From Prevotellaceae bacterium UBA1075 (GTDB lineage: Bacteria; Bacteroidota; Bacteroidia; Bacteroidales; Bacteroidaceae), in assembly GCA_002316015.1 (NCBI GenBank), contig DCCS01000038.1:130803-194802 (forward strand): DNA of 64,000 nt, in the 5' to 3' direction. Each line of letters opens with the position of its first letter. Within the stretch, counting starts at the first letter, position 1. Shown here one piece after another: positions 1-9,200 of this stretch. The notes under the pieces were generated by a model. That model did no database searches and was not told where the DNA came from. It saw nothing but the letters and a program-made list of their open reading frames with translations. Position numbers and translations under genes: made by a program.

Positions 1-1
1 G

Positions 2-1681
2 ATTGAGGACAGCCCCATCGAGATGGTGGAGATACGATCCGTGCTTACCTGTGAGAGCAAGAAGGGTGTGTGCATGAAGTGCTACGGTCGCAACTTGGCC
101 ACCAGCCGCATGGTGCAGAAAGGCGAGGCCGTGGGTGTGATTGCCGCCCAGTCTATAGGTGAGCCCGGTACTCAGTTGACACTGCGCACATTCCACGCCG
201 GTGGTGTGGCCAGCAACGCTGCCGCAAACGCCATGATACGCGCCAAATATGATGCGCGTGTCGAGTTTGACGAATTGCGCACCGTGCCTGTCACCGATGA
301 GGATGGGAAACCGGCCATGGTGGTGGTGAGCCGCCTGACGGAGATACGGTTTGTTGACCCCACCACAGGCATCGTGCTCCTGAGCCAGGACGTTCCTTAT
401 GGAAGTAAGCTGTACTTTAAGGAAGGCGACGAGGTGAAGAAGGGTGATGTTGTGGCCAAGTGGGATCCCTTCAATGCCGTCATCGTCACAGAGTCGGCAG
501 GTAAACTTCAGTTCGAGAATGTCATCGAGGGTGTCACCTACCGTGTGGAGAGCGATGAGGCCACAGGCTTGCGTGAGCTCATCGTGATAGAGTCCAAGGA
601 CAGGACCAATGTGCCTGCCGTGCATGTGCTGGACGAGAAGGGCAATCCCCTGCGCAACTACAACTTCCCCATTGGCGGACACATCGCCGTGGCCGACGGG
701 CAGGAAGTGAAGGCGGGCGATGTGCTGGTGAAGATACCGCGTGTCATGGGCGGCGGCGGTGACATCACCGGCGGTCTGCCCCGTGTGACAGAACTGTTCG
801 AGGCCCGTAACCCAAGCAATCCCGCAGTGGTGACTGAGATAGACGGCGAGGTGACCATGGGCAAGGTGAAGCGTGGTAACCGTGAGATAACCGTCACATC
901 CAAGATGGGTGACGTGCGCAAGTACCTGGTGCCCATGAGCAAGCAGATACTGGTGCAGGAGAATGACTCGGTGCGTGCGGGCACACCCTTGTCCGACGGG
1001 GCCATCACGCCAGCCGACATCCTGGCTATCAAGGGCCCCACGGCTGTACAGGAGTATATTGTCAACGAGGTGCAGGACGTGTACCGCCTGCAGGGTGTGA
1101 AGATCAACGACAAGCACTTCGAGGTGATTGTGCGTCAGATGATGCGCAAGGTGCAGATCAACGAGCCGGGTGACACGAACTTCCTTGAACTCCAGATGGT
1201 GGACAAACTTGACTTCGCCGAGGAGAACGACCGCATCTGGGGCAAGAAGGTGGTGACTGACCCGGGGGATTCAGAGACTTTGCAGAAGGGACAGATTATC
1301 ACGCCCCGCCGCTTGCGCGACGAGAACTCTCTGCTGAAGCGCAAGGATCTCCGCACGGTGGAGGTGCGTGACGCGCAGCCCGCCACATCCACCCAGGTGC
1401 TCCAGGGAATTACCCGTGCAGCCCTGCAGACAAGCAGTTTCATGTCGGCAGCCTCCTTCCAGGAGACCACCAAGGTGCTCAACGAGGCCGCCATCAACGG
1501 AAAGTCTGATTACCTGGAGGGCATGAAGGAGAACGTGATATGCGGCCATCTTATTCCCGCAGGAACTGGTCTTCGAGAGTTCGACAAGATCATTGTCACC
1601 AGCCGCGAGGACTATGAGCGCTCGCTCTCCAGCCGCAAGACCCTGCTGGAGTACGCTGATGAACTTACCCCGCAGGCATAA
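2..1681 (+). CDS. rpoC: DNA-directed RNA polymerase subunit beta' (C-terminal part)
   Basis: C-terminal part of the largest RNA polymerase subunit; the reading frame is open from the first bases, so the 5' end lies outside the window. The visible part begins just before the second zinc-binding cluster (CESKKGVCMKC), followed by the trigger-loop region with GEPGTQLTLRTFHAGG, which contacts the incoming NTP. A large insertion-like beta-barrel segment follows, then the conserved C-terminal assembly region (GITRAALQTSSFMSAASFQETT, split here as GITRAALQ and SFMSAASFQETT) and the end at ENVICGHLIPAGTG. A perfect stem-loop terminator lies about 30 bp after the stop, so this is the end of the rpoBC transcript. 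The identity is certain. Confidence 0.98.
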   Translation: MEDSPIEMVEIRSVLTCESKKGVCMKCYGRNLATSRMVQKGEAVGVIAAQSIGEPGTQLTLRTFHAGGVASNAAANAMIRAKYDARVEFDELRTVPVTDEDGKPAMVVVSRLTEIRFVDPTTGIVLLSQDVPYGSKLYFKEGDEVKKGDVVAKWDPFNAVIVTESAGKLQFENVIEGVTYRVESDEATGLRELIVIESKDRTNVPAVHVLDEKGNPLRNYNFPIGGHIAVADGQEVKAGDVLVKIPRVMGGGGDITGGLPRVTELFEARNPSNPAVVTEIDGEVTMGKVKRGNREITVTSKMGDVRKYLVPMSKQILVQENDSVRAGTPLSDGAITPADILAIKGPTAVQEYIVNEVQDVYRLQGVKINDKHFEVIVRQMMRKVQINEPGDTNFLELQMVDKLDFAEENDRIWGKKVVTDPGDSETLQKGQIITPRRLRDENSLLKRKDLRTVEVRDAQPATSTQVLQGITRAALQTSSFMSAASFQETTKVLNEAAINGKSDYLEGMKENVICGHLIPAGTGLREFDKIIVTSREDYERSLSSRKTLLEYADELTPQA

Positions 1682-1711
1682 GCCCGGACGGGTAACGGAA
1701 ACACAATAATG

Positions 1712-1753
1712 GAGTCCCCGCTCAACATCAGGGTTGAGCGGGGACTCTTTTTT
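1712..1753 (+). terminator. Intrinsic terminator of the rpoC transcript
   Basis: A perfect 15-bp stem (GAGTCCCCGCTCAAC at 1712-1726 with its complement at 1733-1747), a 6-nt loop and a run of six T form a textbook rho-independent terminator 30 bp after the rpoC stop. The 220 bp between here and the next gene holds a short protein-like frame on the minus strand but no gene I can name. Confidence 0.93.
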
Positions 1754-1976
1754 CGTGTGTAAACCTCGGGATGTTTGGCCAACAACGCCTCGATGATGGC
1801 GCGTATGTTCCAGAATTTCCATGCCATCAAGCCACTTGCCAATGTTTGCCGTGTGCACGAACTTATTCCTCGCAACATGCTATTATGGTGGTGATGGGGG
1901 CTTCATGCTCGTGGCCACGGATAAAGGAGTATAACCGATAGTCTCGCAGCCTCATGTCCTCATGCCCTCGCCAACC

Positions 1977-3392
1977 TCAGAATGCGCCGTATATAAACGG
2001 CTGCACATCCTCGGTGGCCAGCACGATAGCCAGTTGGACGCAAGCCATAAACAGCAGGAGCTTTGCCACCCATGGCAACTTTATGAAGCGCAGCTGCAGG
2101 CGAGTGTAGGTGTGTTCGGGCACCAGATAGGTGAGCATGGCTCCAATGAGGAAGGAAGTCCACAGGGGGCGTGCGCAGACGAATGGCAGGAGGTACGCCC
2201 AACTGAAGCCAGTGGATACCTTTCCGTACATCGTGGCCAGTGTGTCGAGATCCTTGGCGCGGAAGAACGACCATGCAAGGCACACATACAGGTAAGTCAG
2301 CAGCCAGCTAAGCCCGTTGCCCCACAATGTCGCGGGCATCCCGAGTCCCAGTTGTCGGCTGAAGAACTTGTGCACGACAAGTCCCAAGCCATGCAGAGCC
2401 CCCCAGATGACAAACATCCACGAGGCTCCATGCCAGAGCCCGGCCACAAGCATGGTGACAAAATTGTTGAGATACATGCGCCATGTGCCTCGGCGGTTGC
2501 CACCGAGCGGGATATACAGGTAGTCGCGAAACCATGTAGAGAGTGATATGTGCCAGCGTCGCCAGAACTCGGTCAGACTTAGCGAGCGGTAGGGGAACCT
2601 GAAGTTGTCGGGCAGCCAGAACCCCAGTATTGCAGCTGCACCGATGCTCAAGTCGCTGTACCCCGAGAAGTCGAAGTATATCTGCACAGGATAGGCAATC
2701 AGCGCAGCCATGTTCTCGAAGCCAGAGAAAGTGTGTGGGGCGTCAAACACCCAGGTGGTGAACTGCCCTATGTAGTCGCTCACCACATTCTTCTTCACTA
2801 TCCCCAGCATGATGAGCCACAGCCCCGTCCACACCATGCGGCTTGATGCCTGCTGGTTGCGGCGAAGCCGTGGGATGAGGTTCTCGGCGCGTGTGATGGG
2901 GCCGGCGAGGAGCAGGGGGAAGAATGTGAGGTAGAAGCAGTACTCAAGCAGTGTGGCGTTCATGGTGAAGCGCCGCCGGTACACATCCACAGCATGGCTG
3001 ATGCCCTGGAACGTGTAGAACGAGATACCCACGGGCAGCACTATCTCACCCAGGGCGAAGTTTGTGTGCAGCAAGGTGCCAACCACATCGCCCAGCACAA
3101 AGTAACTGTACTTGAAGTAGGCCAGCACGCCAATGTTGGTCAGCACCACGGTAGCCAGCAGCCACTTGCGTGCGCGGCCTTCGCGCAGGGCCATCTCCTG
3201 GGTCAGGGCATAGTTGAACATTGCCGTTGCGGGCAGGAGCCACATTATTACACCGTTTAGACGATAGGCAAAGTACAGGTCGAATGCCACCACATACAGC
3301 ATCATTGCCGTGCGTGAGGCACGGCGAATGAGCGCGTATATGGCGAGAAATGCCACAAACAGCATTTCTATGTATATGTCGGTGTAATGCAT
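1977..3392 (-). CDS. MBOAT family membrane-bound O-acyltransferase (AlgI/DltB-like)
   Basis: A 471-residue polytopic membrane protein of the MBOAT superfamily. Such proteins move acyl groups, usually acetyl, across the membrane to a polysaccharide, teichoic acid or similar acceptor. Family marks include PVGISFYTFQGISHAVDVYR (about 121-140), the FWRRWHISLSTWFRDYLYIP stretch at about 276-295, and the GLWHGASW motif with the presumed catalytic His321 followed by His334 in WGALHG. Length is typical of AlgI-like members. The gene begins with ATG 6 bp after the stop of an SGNH hydrolase gene on the same strand, and this MBOAT plus SGNH pairing is the usual two-part O-acetylation module. The acceptor cannot be told from the sequence. 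Confidence 0.9.
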   Translation of the reverse strand: MHYTDIYIEMLFVAFLAIYALIRRASRTAMMLYVVAFDLYFAYRLNGVIMWLLPATAMFNYALTQEMALREGRARKWLLATVVLTNIGVLAYFKYSYFVLGDVVGTLLHTNFALGEIVLPVGISFYTFQGISHAVDVYRRRFTMNATLLEYCFYLTFFPLLLAGPITRAENLIPRLRRNQQASSRMVWTGLWLIMLGIVKKNVVSDYIGQFTTWVFDAPHTFSGFENMAALIAYPVQIYFDFSGYSDLSIGAAAILGFWLPDNFRFPYRSLSLTEFWRRWHISLSTWFRDYLYIPLGGNRRGTWRMYLNNFVTMLVAGLWHGASWMFVIWGALHGLGLVVHKFFSRQLGLGMPATLWGNGLSWLLTYLYVCLAWSFFRAKDLDTLATMYGKVSTGFSWAYLLPFVCARPLWTSFLIGAMLTYLVPEHTYTRLQLRFIKLPWVAKLLLFMACVQLAIVLATEDVQPFIYGAF

Positions 3393-3398
3393 CTCTCC

Positions 3399-4271
3399 TT
3401 AGTCTTCATTCACGTCTTCACCATGGATGCCGGCAGTGGTATCTGCGGGTTCTGGTGCTGGTACTGTGGTGGCTGGTACTGTGGGTGCACTGTCGGGGGC
3501 ATGGCTTGCCAGGCTGTCCTTGGCTGCAGGATGTGTGCCAGGAATCATGGGGATGATAATCTGCCTGTAGTTCCTCGAGTGAGTGGCAGGCTTGTTCAGC
3601 ACAATCGGGTGTGCAGCCTTGCCACTGTTCATCCATTCCACTATCCTGTCCATCCATTGGGCCGAAGCCGCATAGGTGGGATGCCGTCCGTCCTCCTGCC
3701 GCTCCAGTTCCATGCCCTTGGTCATAAAGTATCGCCTCTTGCCCAGCAGGCCCTGTAGCATGTCGTTGATGCCCTTGTCTTCTGTCCAGTTGGGCGGCCC
3801 TATCCAGGTTATGGGCACATTGCCAATCTTGGCGATAATCTCCTCGGCCCTTTTGCGGCAGCCCTTCATGTCACCCGTGTAGAGTTCGTTGCTGCCCAGG
3901 CATACCAGCACATGCGTGGGACGTATCTTTCGCATATAATGGCACAAGGTATCGGATGCTGCCCATTGGCGTGTGCTTGAGCCGTTCCAGGTGACGCAGG
4001 TGAGCGAGTGCCCATTGGCATTGGTGTAGTCACACAGCCTCAGGGCAAGCAGTTGGCTCATCGAGTCGCCGAAGATAAGGATGCGTTGCCGGGCCGTGTC
4101 TGTTGGCTCGCGGGTGGTGTCTTCCTCGGCCTCTGTGGCGAGGGAGTCGGTGACTTGATGGTCTGACGGCAAGTGCGGGTCGCCTGTCAAGTAGCCCGAG
4201 GCTATGGGGTAGCCGGCAAAGGCAAGCCATGCGATGATGAAAATTGCGATAAGTTGGAAGGTTGGTTTCAC
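3399..4271 (-). CDS. Membrane-anchored SGNH/GDSL hydrolase-like protein, partner of the MBOAT protein
   Basis: A 290-residue protein with one N-terminal membrane segment (about 5-25) and an extracytoplasmic SGNH domain. The GDS nucleophile motif is at 68-70, a GSNE motif (block III type) at 126-129, and the Asp/His pair in DGRHPT at about 194-197, so the active site looks intact. The C-terminal 60 residues are low-complexity (Pro, Ala, Thr). The start is GTG; no upstream ATG fits. It lies 9 bp after the AAA/PD-(D/E)XK gene and 6 bp before the MBOAT gene. In paired systems the SGNH protein is the terminal O-acetyltransferase or an esterase; which one applies here is inference. Confidence 0.8.
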   Translation of the reverse strand: MKPTFQLIAIFIIAWLAFAGYPIASGYLTGDPHLPSDHQVTDSLATEAEEDTTREPTDTARQRILIFGDSMSQLLALRLCDYTNANGHSLTCVTWNGSSTRQWAASDTLCHYMRKIRPTHVLVCLGSNELYTGDMKGCRKRAEEIIAKIGNVPITWIGPPNWTEDKGINDMLQGLLGKRRYFMTKGMELERQEDGRHPTYAASAQWMDRIVEWMNSGKAAHPIVLNKPATHSRNYRQIIIPMIPGTHPAAKDSLASHAPDSAPTVPATTVPAPEPADTTAGIHGEDVNED

Positions 4272-4280
4272 GTCTGCGGT

Positions 4281-5876
4281 TCAGTTACACCTGGTACACT
4301 GTTCCACCACCTTCCAGTCCACCAGTCCCTTTCCCTCGCTGTCGAGCTCCACCGCGAGGGCAATGACCTTGCGGTGGTCGGCCTTGAAGGGCTCGGCATA
4401 CCCGCACTCCCTTATCTGCCGCTCGGCGGATGCAAGGCCACCATTGCTTGCCAGTTTGAGTTCCATCACATAGATGTAGCGTGAGAGCCACGCCACCAGG
4501 TCAATGCGCCCGGTGGCAAGCATGCGCTCCACCTCCACCCTGATGCCCAGGGCATTGAGTATGGTGCTGATGATGAGTCGGTAACGCTCCTCCATGTCCA
4601 TGGATGCCAGTTTCTTGTTGCTGTAGGGTACATCGGCGATGAGTGTGCGCATGGACTTCTTGGCCTCGTCCAGTTGTCCGGTGCCCAACTGATAGTAGAG
4701 GTTGGACTGCAGCGACACGATGTCCCCCTGCTTGCGCAAGGTAAGCGCGGGCAGCACCATCTGGTTGAGTGCCTGGCGTACCTCCTCGTTGGGGATGCCC
4801 AGGTTGTAGCCAAACTCGTCGCTGGACTTTATCGTGAGGTAGCCCGACTGGTAGAGGAACAGCTCCGGGCCTCCGCCGGTGACATCCGAGGTCTCCAGTA
4901 TATCCCGAAACACACGGCAATGGTCAAAGTCGCAGAGGTGAATCTCCAGGTCACCCACAAACTTGGGCAGGAGGGACGTTGAGCCTGATGATGCCCAGTA
5001 GCTGCGGAGTTCCTTCTGGTACAAGGCGTTGATGAGGCTGAACGGGTTATAGACATCCACCATGTTGTGGCGGCAGAAGTGGTAGCCGTCATAGTACGCC
5101 TTCAGCCTCTCCAGGGTCTCCTCGGGAGTCCATCCGTTTGCCTCGGCCATCTGCTCCACCTCAGGCATGAAGTTGTCCCTGATCTCCTGGCTGGATATTC
5201 CGCATATAGTGGCACACTCGGGCTCGAAACTGATGTTGAGGAGGTTGTTGAGCACCGAGAAGAGGGATATCTGGGTGAACTTGGTGATGCCGGTGATGAA
5301 CACGAAACGTTCCATCTCGTCATCAGCCTTCAGTATGGCAAAGACCTCGCGGTAGAGTGCCGTGCAGGCCTCGTGCTCGGGCGTGTGCCAGGAGTGCTGC
5401 AGAGGTGAGTCGTACTCGTCTATCAGGATGGCCACCTGCTGCCCTGTCTGCTCATAGGCTGCCACAATAATGGAGTCGAAACGGCTGGCGAGTGAGGAGT
5501 GTGGGCGCACGCTCACCTTGTACAGGGTCTCATAGCGACTAAAGGCAAGGTCGAGGTAGGAGCGTATGGAATCTGCGTCGGCGCCACCCCTGCTCATGTC
5601 GAGCCGCAGGACGGGCCGAGCCACCCATTCCTCTTCCATCACCTGCATTATCTTGAGTCCCTCAAAGAGGTCGCGCCTTCCCTCGAAGTAAGCCTGCAGG
5701 GTGTCTATCAGCACCGACTTGCCGAACCGCCGTGGGCGGCTCAGATAGTTGAACTTCACCCCGTTGACAAGTTGCCACACGATGTCGGTCTTGTCCACGT
5801 ATAGGTAACCACGTCTTCTTATCTCCACAAACGACTGAATGCTCACCGGGAGTTTCCTCTTCAAGTTTCCTGCCAT
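4281..5876 (-). CDS. AAA-ATPase-like / PD-(D/E)XK nuclease-like protein (DUF1703 type)
   Basis: About 531 residues from the preferred ATG (MAGNLKRKLP). The N-terminal AAA-ATPase-like domain carries the family opening (LPVSIQSFVEIR, YLYVDKT), a Walker A region RPRRFGKS at about 47-54, a Walker B LIDEYDSPL at about 151-159, and a FITGITKF sensor-like motif. The C-terminal PD-(D/E)XK-like domain has GRIDLVAW and VMELKLAS (about 456-477), matching the D...ExK pattern. The frame stays open 116 codons upstream, but that part crosses a palindromic repeat array and a promoter-like TATGTTTG, so it is not counted. This family occurs in many copies in Bacteroidetes; its function is unknown, and a defence or mobile-element link is only speculation. 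Confidence 0.88.
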   Translation of the reverse strand: MAGNLKRKLPVSIQSFVEIRRRGYLYVDKTDIVWQLVNGVKFNYLSRPRRFGKSVLIDTLQAYFEGRRDLFEGLKIMQVMEEEWVARPVLRLDMSRGGADADSIRSYLDLAFSRYETLYKVSVRPHSSLASRFDSIIVAAYEQTGQQVAILIDEYDSPLQHSWHTPEHEACTALYREVFAILKADDEMERFVFITGITKFTQISLFSVLNNLLNISFEPECATICGISSQEIRDNFMPEVEQMAEANGWTPEETLERLKAYYDGYHFCRHNMVDVYNPFSLINALYQKELRSYWASSGSTSLLPKFVGDLEIHLCDFDHCRVFRDILETSDVTGGGPELFLYQSGYLTIKSSDEFGYNLGIPNEEVRQALNQMVLPALTLRKQGDIVSLQSNLYYQLGTGQLDEAKKSMRTLIADVPYSNKKLASMDMEERYRLIISTILNALGIRVEVERMLATGRIDLVAWLSRYIYVMELKLASNGGLASAERQIRECGYAEPFKADHRKVIALAVELDSEGKGLVDWKVVEQCTRCN

Positions 5877-5914
5877 AGTGCTGAATGCTTTTTTTGTCCT
5901 CGCTTTGTCGTTTG

Positions 5915-5922
5915 CAAACATA
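5915..5922 (-). promoter_or_regulatory. Candidate -7 element for the AAA/PD-(D/E)XK gene
   Basis: TATGTTTG on the minus strand fits the Bacteroidetes -7 consensus TAnnTTTG and sits 39 bp before the chosen ATG. No clear TTTG -33 element is found at the expected distance, so support is modest. Confidence 0.4.
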
Positions 5923-6067
5923 CGCAAAAATACTGGATTGCGCCTAGGGTGGGGGAAGAAAATTTGCGTCAGTGGGGCCGGGTGTTTCCAGGGAGCGAAC
6001 TCCATTGGGCCGCCTTGCTGCTTGCCTTTTCTGGCAAGTCTGTTTGCCTGGCAGTCCAGGCCAGTTC

Positions 6068-6133
6068 GGATTCCTGTACAAGCATATCCGGACTGCAGTC
6101 CAAGCACGCCTGGACTGCAGTCCGGATATTGAC
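6068..6133. repeat. 22-nt-period array with GGACTGCAGTCC palindromic cores
   Basis: Two perfect copies of the self-complementary 12-mer GGACTGCAGTCC start at 6090 and 6112, exactly 22 nt apart, and a degenerate copy starts at 6068. The flanks add to the symmetry: TATCCGGACTGCAGTCCA (6085-6102) is a perfect inverted repeat of 6111-6128 around an 8-nt spacer, so an 18-bp stem is possible. It lies 3' of the SusD-like gene and could act as a terminator or protein-binding site. Two other arrays in the window have the same period (29673 and 60124). Confidence 0.8.
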
Positions 6134-6289
6134 GTACGGGACAGGCGGACTGGAGTGCTGGCAGCCACAGGACGTTCGTCCGCCGCTTACAGGCTTGGCC
6201 GGGTACGGAAAGAGCGTGACGCAACTGTGTTGTGCGTCACGCTCCTGGATGTCTGCTGGTATGCTGCTGGACAATTATCTGTCAGGCAT

Positions 6290-9200
6290 TCATCTTGTAG
6301 CCTCTCTCAGCCCTTTCTTGGCGGGTGTTATGGGGATAGTCTTCAGGGTCAGTCCCGCCCTGGCCTGGGGCATGGCCGCCTTCTTGGCAGGCTGGATGAC
6401 TTCGGCCTTCACTTCGCTGCTGAACCCGTCCACCTGCACCGTCTCCGTCTCGTATCCGAAATATCCTTCCTCTACATAATAAATGAGTGTCAGGTTGAAT
6501 GTGCCCGTTTTCCTGTCGTAGGTGCAGGGGTAGCCATCATAGCCAGCGGAGGACTCGTAGTGCGGCACATCAGAAACCCACACGTCCCCATATTTGGAGT
6601 GCTCCGTCACCCATTGCTTTTTCACCTGGCAAAGCGAGGTCTCAGGGTCATAGTCAATCGTGAGGTTGGTCCCAGAGCCCCAGTTCTTGATTATGAATTG
6701 CCCTTGTGAGGAGCCATACGACTTCCGGTATCCGATTGTGAGCCCGGTGCCTGTGCCACTCCACAGGTTCTTGTATGTGTAAGAGCAGCTGCTTGTGCTG
6801 TCGGCCAGTGGCCACTCGCTGGCCGCGTTCCCGTCCTGTACCCATTGCTGTTTGGTGGTGTAAAGGGGAGACCACAACGGGAGCTCCGCCTGCGGGTACT
6901 GCACGTCCTTCACAATCTTGCCGTCGGTGTCGCATCCTGCAATCACCAGCGTGTAGCGGGCGTTCACATCAATCTTCCCCACGGCAAACTCCCGATCCTG
7001 GCTGGCACTCGTCACTTTCGTCTTGGCACGCGTGTTGTACACGGCCTCCCACACGTTGCCCGTCAGCATGCTGTCGGGGAGCAGGGCAATGTAGGCACTC
7101 TCGAAATCTGACAGGTCGTAACGCGCCCTGAAGAAGAATGTGCCGGTGCTGTCGCGGTATCCGCCGGTCAGCGTAGCCGAAAGCGCGCGTTCGGGATACT
7201 CGAAGACTTGCTCCGGCTTTGTCATATTCTCACCGCAGTTGTTCACCGACACCACCTTGCCGCCTGCCACGCATATGCTCATCAACTTGTATTGTGCATA
7301 TCGCTTGGGGAAGGGTATCGTGACGACCTGGTAATAAGAAGTGTGGTCGAGGGGAACCTGCACCACCGAGGGGAGGGTGCCGGCCTCGTACATCTGTTTC
7401 ACCTCATCTGCATTCGCGTATTTCTCCACCAGGGCCACATACCCCTTCTCCACATGCGGGCCAAAGTAGCATAGGGCTTTCACCACGGTGTTGCCGTCCT
7501 GGTCCTCGTCCTTCTGGCCGCTGTGGATGGAGCCTTCGTAGTCGGGGTATTTGACGGGGTAACTCTGATAGGTATTGAAGACGCTGCCATTGCGCATTCC
7601 CACGGCCACAAGGGTAAACTCACCATCAATGTCCATCATGGGTATGTTGACCCATCCCGTGTCCTTGGCCACGGCACCATATCCGCTGTCGGCCTTGAGC
7701 TTTTCCATCGCGTTGTCCGCCTCACTGGGGGGCACGCAGGCCACACGCAACTCGTCAAGTTCTGACAGCCAGACACGGGCGTGCAGATACTGTTTCCCGT
7801 TCTTCATGACCACCGTCGCCTGGTAGGGACCGGCATAGAAATCACAGCCAATCCGGAATCCAGGCTGTGGATTGTTGTCGGGTAGCCTCACCTCGGTGAG
7901 CACCTGGCTGTTGACCACCTTCACCTCGCTGCCGTAGGTGAGGGTGATGCTGTTGCGTGGGAAGGTGATGATGCCGTTGGTGAAAGTTCCGTTTCGGGTG
8001 CTCTGCACCGTCACGCTGTTTCCGTTGACCTTGAATCCCAGGGGCTGCGCGGGGATGCTGGCCTCGGTGCCGTTGAGCCGGATGCTGAGCGGTGAGCCGT
8101 CATACCCCATGGTGGAGTCGGCAACCTGGGCAAACGGCTCCTGCAGCACGATGCCCTGGGCAGTGTCCATGGCACATGCACGCAACGTGATGTATTCCGA
8201 AGGGGTGGAGAGCCCGAAGAGCTCACGCACGATGCCATCGTTGAAACGCACACTATAATATGACTCGCCAAATCCCACGGTTCCGCCTCCCGGCTTATAG
8301 ATGCCCGAGGGGTCAGGGTTCTCCTGCCCAATGGTGTTCCACGGGTACATCATGTTACTTCTGTTCGGGAACGAGAGGTTCATCCAGGCGGGGCGGCCAA
8401 TGGTGTGGAGCTGCTGATCCTCGGGGATGTACTGTGCGTCAACGTCCTGTATGCGGTCGACACCCATGTCCAATCTCTTGTAGTCAAAGAAGGACTGTCC
8501 CTCGCCCCACAGCTCGATACGCTTCTGTGCGACTATGATCTGGATGGCGTGCTGTGCGTCCACACCCTCGACAGAGGTGTAGCCTGGCTTGTACTTGCGC
8601 ATGAAAGCGTCCAGGAGAGCCATCCCCTCACTTACCGATGAGTGTGCCTTGGCCTCCGCCTCGATGAAGTACATCTCCTCCACGCGCATCAGCGGGTAGG
8701 CCGATTGCGAGGCGATGGCAGAGTTGTCCGTACAGCCCTTGTAGGGGCGGAACTTCAGCGAGGCATACAGGGGCAGCTGGTCCCAGTCGATGCCCGACAG
8801 GTGTGGCACGGTTTCGCCCGGACCTGTCTTGAAGAGCTTCTCCCTGGGGTCATCCGCAATCATGTTGCTGACAAGCGAGGGCGTGATGCACAGGGGCACA
8901 AAACTGGCATAGCCGAATGTCTGCTCGTTGCTCATCCAGGAGGTCCAGTTGCAGAGCCCCGTTGTCACCACACGGTCATCCTCGCGGGGCTGTGCGCCCC
9001 ACATCCACGAGGAGGGCTCCAGGCTGTTGAACCCATTCTCCACATCCAGCATCTCGGCCTCGGTGAGCGGTGTGGCTCCGCTCTGCCCGATGGCCTTGCG
9101 TGCCAGTTGCGCGGCCTTGGGGTAGTCCTCCACCCACATGCTCAGCCGTGCCTGCAGGCCGTACACGCAGGCCAGGTCGGGCAGCAGTTTGCTTGTGCGC

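Larger units (their letters stand above)
5877..6289. other. 413-bp intergenic stretch
   Basis: Between the AAA gene start and the SusD-like gene stop. It holds the candidate promoter at 5915-5922 and the palindromic 22-nt-period array at 6068-6133. Nothing else could be supported; open frames here are short or run through the repeats. Confidence 0.6.

Noticed and set aside
5877..6224. 116-codon in-frame extension of the AAA gene
   Set aside because: It crosses the palindromic array and a TATGTTTG promoter element, and family members begin near MAGNLKRKLP.
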